Below, in pieces: positions 55,926 to 64,000 of a DNA stretch of 64,000 nt. Where the stretch lies: assembly GCF_013283645.1 (NCBI RefSeq), contig NZ_JABEKV010000001.1, forward strand, positions 880,699 to 944,698, in the 5' to 3' direction. Positions within the stretch are counted from its first letter, which is position 1; the number at the start of each line of letters is the position of its first letter. Both the position numbers and the translations under genes were made by a program. The notes beneath the pieces are model-generated. The model was not told the origin of the DNA. It saw nothing but the letters and a program-made list of their open reading frames with translations, and made no database searches. Origin of the DNA: Sinorhizobium psoraleae. Lineage in GTDB: Bacteria; Pseudomonadota; Alphaproteobacteria; Rhizobiales; Rhizobiaceae.

Positions 55926-58193
55926 ATGAGAGACCTTTCCGCAGGTCCGCGCGTTCTCCTCAAGCGGTTGCGCGAGCTCATGGCGGAACCGCTCGAGCCG
56001 CAGGAGCGCCTGGACCGGATCGTGCGCCAGATCGCACAGAACATGGTCGCGGAAGTGTGCTCCGTCTATGTGCTGCGTTCCGACGGCGTGCTCGAACTCT
56101 ATGCCACCGAAGGTCTGAACAAGACCGCCGTCCACCTGGCGCAGTTGAAGATGGGGCAGGGCCTCGTCGGCACGATTGCGGCCTCGGCACGACCGCTCAA
56201 TCTTTCCGACGCGCAGTCGCATCCGGCCTTCACCTATCTGCCTGAGACGGGCGAAGAGATCTACCACTCCTTCCTTGGCGTGCCGATCCTCCGCACAGGG
56301 CGCGCGCTCGGCGTTCTCGTGGTGCAGAACAAGGCGATGCGCAATTACCGCGAGGACGAGGTCGAGGCTCTCGAGACGACGGCGATGGTTCTCGCCGAGA
56401 TGGTCGCGACCGGCGAGTTGAAGAAGATCACCAAGCCCGGCCTCGAACTCGACCTTTCGCGTCCTGTCACGATCGACGGCAACAGCTTCGGCGAAGGCAT
56501 CGGCCTCGGCTATGTCGTGCTGCACGAGCCGCGAATTGTCGTCACGAACCTGCTCAACGAGGATACGGACCAGGAATTGCAGCGCCTTGCCGAGGCGCTC
56601 GGTTCCTTGCGCATCTCGATAGACGACATGCTGTCGCGCCGTGACGTCTCCATGGAGGGCGAGCACCGGGCGGTGCTCGAAACCTATCGCATGTTCGCCC
56701 ATGACCGCGGCTGGGTGAGGAAACTCGAGGAGGCGATCCGCAACGGCCTGACGGCGGAAGCGGCGGTCGAGCGCGTGCAGAGCGAGACCAAGGCGCGGAT
56801 GATCCGGCTGACGGACCCTTATCTCCGCGAGCGGATGCATGATTTCGACGATCTCGCCAACCGCCTGCTGCGCCAGCTATCCGGCTATGGCGCCAAGCTG
56901 TCGGCAGCCGATTTTCCGAATGACGCGATTATCGTCGCCCGTGCCATGGGGGCGGCCGAACTGCTGGACTATCCGCGCGAAAACGTCCGTGGCCTTGTCC
57001 TCGAAGAGGGTGCCGTGACGAGCCATGTGGTGATCGTCGCCCGCGCCATGGGTATTCCGGTCGTGGGCCAAGCGGCGGGTGCCGTGGCGCTTGCCGAAAA
57101 CCGCGACGCCATAATCGTCGACGGCGACGACGCGAAGGTGCATTTGCGACCGCTCGCCGATCTGCAGCGTGCTTACGAGGAGAAAGTGCGGTTCCGCGCC
57201 CGCCGGCAAGCGCAGTTTCGTGCACTGAAAGAGGTCGAGCCGCTTACAAAGGACGGCAAACGCATTACATTGCAGATGAACGCCGGCTTGCTGGTCGATT
57301 TGCCGCATCTGAATGAGGCGGGGGCCGAAGGCATCGGTCTTTTCCGCACCGAACTGCAATTCATGATCGCCTCGACCATGCCGAAGGCCGAGGAGCAAGA
57401 AGCCTTCTATCGCAGCGTGCTGAAGCAAACGGGCGGCAAGCCGGTGACGTTCCGCACGCTCGACATCGGCGGCGACAAGGTCGTTCCATATTTCCGTGCG
57501 GCGGAAGAGGAGAACCCGGCGCTCGGCTGGCGGGCGATCCGGCTTTCGCTCGACCGACCGGGACTTCTGCGCACGCAGTTGAGGGCGATGCTGAGAGCGG
57601 CCGCCGGCGCTGAACTCAAGCTGATGCTGCCGATGGTGACGGAAGTCTCCGAGCTCAAGATCGCGCGCGAACTTTTGCAGAAGGAGATCGAGCGCCAGTC
57701 GAAGCTTGGCGAGCAATTGCCGCGCAAGCTGCAGTTCGGCGCAATGCTGGAAGTTCCGGCGCTGATGTGGCAGCTCGACGAACTGATGGCCGAGGTGGAT
57801 TTCGTCTCCGTCGGTTCGAATGATCTCTTCCAGTTCGCTATGGCGGTCGACCGCGGCAATGCCCGTGTATCGGATCGTTTCGATATTCTCGGCCGGCCTT
57901 TCTTGCGCATCCTGCGGGAGATTGTGCGGGCCGGCGAACGCAACGACACGCCGGTGACGCTCTGCGGCGAAATGGCGAGCAAGCCGCTGTCGGCGATGGC
58001 GCTGCTTGGTCTCGGCTTCCGCTCCGTGTCGATGTCGCCGACGGCGGTCGGGCCGGTCAAGGCGATGCTGCTGGCGCTCGATGCCGGCAAGCTGGCTGAG
58101 CTTCTGGAGACTGCGCTCGACGACGTGAAATCCGATACGTCGGTTCGGCAGCTTCTCGTTGATTTCGCAGGGGCCAACGGCATACCGGTTTAG
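55926..58193 (+). CDS. ptsP: Phosphoenolpyruvate-protein phosphotransferase PtsP (EI-Ntr)
   Basis: This 755-residue enzyme I of the nitrogen phosphotransferase system has an N-terminal GAF domain (about 20-165), which senses nitrogen state through glutamine or related ligands, followed by the enzyme I body. The phosphorylated histidine is His367 in EGAVTSHVVIVARAMGIP, and the catalytic cysteine lies in TLCGEMASKP. It starts the PtsP-NPr-EIIA-Ntr relay that regulates metabolism. It follows lysC by 91 bp and precedes prfA across a RIME copy. Confidence 0.95.
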   Translation: MRDLSAGPRVLLKRLRELMAEPLEPQERLDRIVRQIAQNMVAEVCSVYVLRSDGVLELYATEGLNKTAVHLAQLKMGQGLVGTIAASARPLNLSDAQSHPAFTYLPETGEEIYHSFLGVPILRTGRALGVLVVQNKAMRNYREDEVEALETTAMVLAEMVATGELKKITKPGLELDLSRPVTIDGNSFGEGIGLGYVVLHEPRIVVTNLLNEDTDQELQRLAEALGSLRISIDDMLSRRDVSMEGEHRAVLETYRMFAHDRGWVRKLEEAIRNGLTAEAAVERVQSETKARMIRLTDPYLRERMHDFDDLANRLLRQLSGYGAKLSAADFPNDAIIVARAMGAAELLDYPRENVRGLVLEEGAVTSHVVIVARAMGIPVVGQAAGAVALAENRDAIIVDGDDAKVHLRPLADLQRAYEEKVRFRARRQAQFRALKEVEPLTKDGKRITLQMNAGLLVDLPHLNEAGAEGIGLFRTELQFMIASTMPKAEEQEAFYRSVLKQTGGKPVTFRTLDIGGDKVVPYFRAAEEENPALGWRAIRLSLDRPGLLRTQLRAMLRAAAGAELKLMLPMVTEVSELKIARELLQKEIERQSKLGEQLPRKLQFGAMLEVPALMWQLDELMAEVDFVSVGSNDLFQFAMAVDRGNARVSDRFDILGRPFLRILREIVRAGERNDTPVTLCGEMASKPLSAMALLGLGFRSVSMSPTAVGPVKAMLLALDAGKLAELLETALDDVKSDTSVRQLLVDFAGANGIPV

Positions 58194-58210
58194 ACAGCAT
58201 TGGAGCGTCT

Positions 58211-58313
58211 TTACAGCGCCGCGCGTCTAATCAGACGCGCAAAGGTCGCTGTAGAGCTTTGATTTGTTGCATGATTCCTTAAATCGGAACCGTTTTAAGG
58301 AATCATGCAGTGG
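58211..58313 (+). repeat. RIME-type mosaic repeat, copy 13
   Basis: TTACAGCG ... CGCTGTAG with intact inner arms GCGCGTCT/AGACGCGC, and palindrome 2 with arms GCATGATTCCTTAAA/TTTAAGGAATCATGC. It lies 17 bp after ptsP and 47 bp before the prfA start. Confidence 0.87.
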
Positions 58314-58360
58314 CCACGCCCGAATGATCTCGGGCGGGGCGAACGCATTTGGAGTTACAT

Positions 58361-59443
58361 TTGGCAAAGCTTCCCGTTGAAAAGATGCGCGAACTGGAGC
58401 GTCGGTTCGGTGAGATCGAGGCTCGCATGTCGGCCGGGCCGTCGGCTGACGTCTACGTCAAGCTGGCCTCGGAATATTCCGAGCTGCAGCCGGTCGTGAC
58501 TAAGATCCGTGCCTACGAGAAAGCTACGACTGAACTCGCCGACATCAACGCCATGCTCTCCGACCGGGCGACGGATAAGGAGATGCGCGACCTAGCCGAG
58601 ATGGAAAAACCCGACGTCGAAGAGCGGATCGACGCGCTCGAGCAGGACATCCAAATCCTGCTCTTGCCAAAGGATGCGGCCGATGAAAAGAGCGCGATCC
58701 TCGAGATCCGTGCCGGCACAGGCGGCTCGGAGGCAGCACTCTTTGCCGGCGATCTCTTCCGCATGTACGAGCGCTATGCCTCGACCAAGGGCTGGCGTGT
58801 CGAGGTTCTTTCGTCAAGCGAGGGCGAGGCCGGCGGCTACAAGGAAATCATCGCGACGGTATCGGGCCGCGGCGTGTTCTCGCGGCTGAAATTCGAATCC
58901 GGCGTCCACCGGGTGCAGCGCGTGCCGGAAACGGAGGCGAGCGGGCGCATCCATACCTCCGCGGCGACGGTGGCGGTCCTGCCCGAGGCCGAGGAGATCG
59001 ATATCGATATTCGTCCCGAGGACATCCGCATCGACACGATGCGGTCTTCGGGTGCCGGCGGTCAGCACGTCAATACGACCGACTCTGCGGTCCGCATCAC
59101 CCATATTCCGACCGGTCTCGTCGTCACGAGCTCGGAGAAGTCGCAGCATCAGAACCGCGCCAAGGCGATGCAGGTGCTGCGCTCGCGGCTTTTCGATATG
59201 GAGCGCCAGCGCGCCGACAGTGAACGGTCGGCGGATCGCAGGAGCCAGGTTGGCTCCGGCGATCGTTCGGAGCGTATTCGCACCTACAATTTTCCGCAGG
59301 GCCGCATCACCGACCATCGCATCAACCTGACGCTCTACAAGCTCGACCGGATGATGATGGGCGAGATCGACGAGGTCGTGGATGCGCTGCTGGCGGATTA
59401 TCAGGCAAGCCAGCTCGCGCTTCTCGGCGAGCAGCAGGGCTGA
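58361..59443 (+). CDS. prfA: Peptide chain release factor 1
   Basis: This 360-residue factor terminates translation at UAA and UAG. The GGQ motif is at residues 233-235 ([10 protein letters not shown]), and the codon-recognition tripeptide PET at 189-191 fits the P-x-T pattern of RF1. The start is TTG 58361: the preceding GGAG at eight bases and the N-terminus (M)[16 protein letters not shown] support it. It is followed six bases later by prmC, which modifies the GGQ glutamine. Confidence 0.96.
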   Translation: MAKLPVEKMRELERRFGEIEARMSAGPSADVYVKLASEYSELQPVVTKIRAYEKATTELADINAMLSDRATDKEMRDLAEMEKPDVEERIDALEQDIQILLLPKDAADEKSAILEIRAGTGGSEAALFAGDLFRMYERYASTKGWRVEVLSSSEGEAGGYKEIIATVSGRGVFSRLKFESGVHRVQRVPETEASGRIHTSAATVAVLPEAEEIDIDIRPEDIRIDTMRSSGAGGQHVNTTDSAVRITHIPTGLVVTSSEKSQHQNRAKAMQVLRSRLFDMERQRADSERSADRRSQVGSGDRSERIRTYNFPQGRITDHRINLTLYKLDRMMMGEIDEVVDALLADYQASQLALLGEQQG

Positions 59444-59449
59444 GCCGCA

Positions 59450-60331
59450 ATGGCCGAGACGCTCGACCACCTCCTTGCCGAAAGCCGTGACAGGCTGAAG
59501 GCCGCCGGTATCGAGACGGCGGCGGTCGATGCCCGGCACCTGATTTCCGGGCTGCTCGGGCTTTCGTTAGCGGCAATGATGGCGCGGGGAGGGGAGGCGG
59601 TTGACGACGCCGTCGCGGCGCGCATCCGAGCTGCCGTCGAGCGTCGCGCAGCGCGCGAGCCGGTCTACCGCATCCTCGGCGAAAGGGAGTTCTACGGACT
59701 CACGCTCAAGCTCTCCAAGGACACGCTGGAGCCGCGGCCGGATACTGAGACGCTGGTCGACTGCATGATCCCGCATGTGCGGCGGATTGTCGCCAACAAG
59801 GGAACCTGCCGGATCATCGATCTCGGCATCGGAACAGGAGCAATTTGTCTTGCTCTTCTCGATGAGGTACTTGAAGCTCGCGGCCTTGGTACCGATATAT
59901 CCGAGGACGCCTTGGCGACGGCGCGCGAAAACGCAGAGCGCAACGGTCTTGCCGGGCGGTTCCAGACGCTTCGGAGCAACTGGTTCGAGGAGGTCGGGGG
60001 GCGGTTCGATATAATCGTCTCAAATCCGCCTTATATCCAGTCCAAAGTCGTCGAAGAGCTTGAGCCGGAAGTGAAATTCCATGATCCGGCCGCTGCTCTT
60101 GATGGCGGAGACGACGGGCTGAATGCCTATCGTGCCATTGCCCTTCACGCTGCTCGTCATCTTGAAGCAGACGGCGTAATAGGCTTGGAAATCGGTTTCG
60201 ATCAAAAGCAGGCGGTGATGGCGCTGTTCGCAGCGCAAGGGTTCCGTTTGCATGACAGCGCGAAGGACCTCGGCGGCAACGACCGGGCCCTTGTATTCAA
60301 GCGCGACCGGGAATGCGGCAGCAACTGTTGA
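59450..60331 (+). CDS. prmC: Release factor glutamine methyltransferase
   Basis: This 293-residue N5-glutamine methyltransferase modifies the GGQ glutamine of RF1 and RF2. The SAM motif IIDLGIGTGAICLALL is at about 122-137, and the catalytic NPPY at 192-195. The EFYGL ... EPRPDTE segment is the expected PrmC mark. The gene is coupled closely with prfA (six bases apart), its substrate gene. Confidence 0.95.
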   Translation: MAETLDHLLAESRDRLKAAGIETAAVDARHLISGLLGLSLAAMMARGGEAVDDAVAARIRAAVERRAAREPVYRILGEREFYGLTLKLSKDTLEPRPDTETLVDCMIPHVRRIVANKGTCRIIDLGIGTGAICLALLDEVLEARGLGTDISEDALATARENAERNGLAGRFQTLRSNWFEEVGGRFDIIVSNPPYIQSKVVEELEPEVKFHDPAAALDGGDDGLNAYRAIALHAARHLEADGVIGLEIGFDQKQAVMALFAAQGFRLHDSAKDLGGNDRALVFKRDRECGSNC

Positions 60332-60663
60332 AAAAACGCTGCATCGGCACATCTCTTTTCTTGAAGGGCAAAGAAAGGGCTTGGAATCCTAAAGGAAGCG
60401 GGCTAGTTTGCCCCCGCGCACTGGGCAGTAAGGTCATCGACCAAAGATTCGCTCCGGTATGACCTGGCCACGGGGATTGCTCTCAAGAAAGAGTTGCTAG
60501 GGTTCGACAGTGCCTTGTGCGGGTACCTGTTAATTTGACGTCAGCCGGCGCCGAGATCGCGATGCGGTCTTTCGTGGCGCGTGTTTTCTCGGGCGCGGAC
60601 AGGTCCGGCCGGGATGCGGAATCACATGATCATCATTATCAAGAGAATTCGGGTGAATATACT
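60332..60663. other. Intergenic region between prmC and the DUF4167 gene
   Basis: The 332 bases hold a possible promoter, CTTGGA (60380-60385) with CTAGTT (60403-60408) 17 bp later, which resembles CTTGAC-N17-CTATAT. I see no repeat or conserved RNA structure. The leader from it to the next start would be about 250 nt. Confidence 0.4.
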
Positions 60664-61314
60664 ATGAGGCCAGGACAGCAAAACAAGCGCGGCCGTGGGC
60701 GAAATAACAACAATAACAACGGAAACAACCATAACCGCAAGGGATCCAATCCGCTTACGCGGACTTACGATAGCTCCGGCCCCGATGTGAAGATTCGCGG
60801 TACCGCTCAGCACATCGCTGAGAAATACGCTGCCCTTGCGCGCGACGCGCAGAGTTCCGGTGACCGCGTCATGGCGGAAAACTACCTGCAGCATGCCGAG
60901 CACTACAACCGCATCATCGCCGCGGCGCAGGCGCAGATGCAGGATCGTTTCCAGCGCGACGAGCGCCAGGACTATCAGGACCGGGACGGGATCGATCGCG
61001 ATCAGGACGATCTGGATCAGGGCTATTCAGAGGATGCACCCGCAGCCTCGAATGCTGCCGCACCCTCCGTGAGCGCACCTCAGCCGGTTATCGATGGTTC
61101 CGGTCCGCAGCCGGTGATCGAAGGCACGCCTGCCGAAGTGGCAATGGAAGAGGAAACGCCTGCGGCGACCTCCGGCCGTCCGGCCTCTCGCCGTCGCAGT
61201 GCCAGCCGTCCGCGCCGCCAGCCGCGCCGCGGCGCGCAGGACGAAGCATCGGGCGACGCCCAGCCGTCCGGCGAAGCTGCTGGCGATGCGCCGGCGCTAG
61301 CCGCCTCGGAATAA
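60664..61314 (+). CDS. DUF4167 domain-containing, low-complexity protein
   Basis: This 216-residue protein starts with a basic, asparagine-rich segment (MRPGQQNKRGRGRNNNNN), followed by the compact DUF4167 core (RTYDSSGPDVKIRGTAQHI, YAALARDAQSSGDRVMAENY). An acidic middle and an arginine-rich C-terminus (SRRRSASRPRRQPRRG) follow. Composition suggests nucleic-acid binding, possibly RNA; the function is not established. The ATG at 60664 fits homologues; the open frame further up is not conserved. It precedes clpB. Confidence 0.85.
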   Translation: MRPGQQNKRGRGRNNNNNNGNNHNRKGSNPLTRTYDSSGPDVKIRGTAQHIAEKYAALARDAQSSGDRVMAENYLQHAEHYNRIIAAAQAQMQDRFQRDERQDYQDRDGIDRDQDDLDQGYSEDAPAASNAAAPSVSAPQPVIDGSGPQPVIEGTPAEVAMEEETPAATSGRPASRRRSASRPRRQPRRGAQDEASGDAQPSGEAAGDAPALAASE

Positions 61315-61335
61315 GCGCTCCCGGAATAAGCGCTC
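61307..61335. repeat. Tandem 15-bp duplication at the end of the DUF4167 gene
   Basis: CGGAATAAGCGCTC occurs twice with a period of 15 bp. The first unit contains the stop codon TAA of the DUF4167 gene, so the second unit is a duplicated stop region. Confidence 0.6.
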
Positions 61336-61369
61336 TCGGGCGCTTCGCCTTACGCAACCGATTGACCAG

Positions 61370-61398
61370 AACCCGGCCGCCCAGCGGTCGGGTTTTCT
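61370..61398 (+). terminator. Rho-independent terminator of the DUF4167 gene
   Basis: AACCCG-G-CC ... GG-T-CGGGTT forms a bulged stem with a loop of about seven bases, followed by TTTTCTT. It lies about 55 bp past the stop codon and insulates clpB. Confidence 0.7.
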
Positions 61399-61489
61399 TA
61401 TGTCAGCTACTCGGCGATCCGGGCGCTCTTTCTGGTTGAGCCCGGCCCCACCTGTCCGTGGAGATTTCGCCAAGCGCCTTCCGCCACCG

Positions 61490-61520
61490 CCCTTTAATTT
61501 CTGAAAACACTGCCCCATAT
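61490..61520 (+). promoter_or_regulatory. Candidate RpoH (sigma-32) promoter of clpB
   Basis: CCCTTTAA (61490-61497) is followed 17 bp later by CCATAT (61515-61520). This is close to the alphaproteobacterial heat-shock pattern CTTGAA-N17-CCATNT, one base off in the -35. It is 132 bp before the clpB start and behind a terminator, consistent with independent heat-shock control. Confidence 0.6.
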
Positions 61521-61652
61521 TCCGCTTCGAAGACTTGATCCCGCGCAACGCGAGGACGAGTCATCAATGACAGGCTTGCCGAATGCGGGAGCCTGATCCT
61601 GAAACACCGGCCAGTGCCACGATGATGGGCTCGCCGGGCTATGGAGGTAGAG

Positions 61653-64000
<2,348 letters not shown>

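Overview
The window is chromosomal DNA of a high-GC alphaproteobacterium of the order Rhizobiales, most likely Sinorhizobium/Ensifer. Three things point there: the gene order (cobT; rpmB; hisC-tyrC; ftsEX-hpt-cpdR; argH-lptM-lysA; etfBA; secA/parvulin; argJ-mutT; lysC-ptsP-prfA-prmC-clpB), the CTTGAC-N17-CTATAG type promoter in front of rpmB, and a dense family of about 105-bp intergenic repeats built from two palindromes. I equate these repeats with the Rhizobium-specific intergenic mosaic elements (RIME). The genes are almost all housekeeping, and I saw no CRISPR array, prophage, transposase or secondary-metabolite cluster.

Layout. 1-3.3 kb: end of cobT (aerobic B12 cobaltochelatase), a secreted phytase-like esterase, a queuosine-precursor transporter and rpmB. 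3.7-11.7 kb: DUF3108 protein, DMT exporter, gloB-DUF985 pair, methyltransferase, hisC2-tyrC (histidine and aromatic amino acids), DUF2125 protein and a ChaC-like gamma-glutamylcyclotransferase. 11.7-20.4 kb: plsC, a YdcF protein, ftsX-ftsE, hpt, cpdR (cell-cycle proteolysis switch) and a very large TIGR02302 membrane protein. 20.6-28.9 kb: argH-lptM-lysA with divergent tlpA, hbd, etfBA, a rhomboid protease and a PduO-type cobalamin adenosyltransferase. 28.9-34.3 kb: a small twin-TM protein, SDR, YihY/BrkB protein, gluQ, a 3-methyladenine glycosylase, an HNH nuclease, dsbB and tRNA-Leu(CAA). 34.5-35.4 kb: a lower-GC accessory gene (DUF6236-like) next to the tRNA. 35.7-44.2 kb: an AMP-forming acyl-CoA ligase, a FemAB/GNAT-like transferase overlapping a polysaccharide flippase, secA and a periplasmic parvulin. 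44.4-51.2 kb: argJ, a GNAT, mutT, a small membrane protein, a methyltransferase/comF pair, grxC, a nitrilase-family hydrolase and DUF1178. 51.3-64 kb: ubiG, an ABC-F ATPase that seems to interrupt a conserved order, lysC, ptsP, prfA, prmC, a DUF4167 protein and the first 2.35 kb of clpB.

The most distinctive feature is the repeat density: thirteen near-complete RIME copies and three fragments in 64 kb. They lie between convergent, divergent and co-directional genes. Two unrelated genes (ChaC-like and GNAT) run into an element in the same frame and so share a C-terminal tail; a third (the acyl-CoA ligase) ends inside an element in reverse orientation. Several elements end exactly at a ribosome binding site. 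Other points worth a second look are a 42-44-codon ORF with a textbook Shine-Dalgarno upstream of lysC, an orphan minus-strand terminator upstream of rpmB, a heat-shock-type promoter in front of clpB, a LiuR-like palindrome upstream of etfB, and uncertain starts for the TIGR02302 and DUF6236-like genes.
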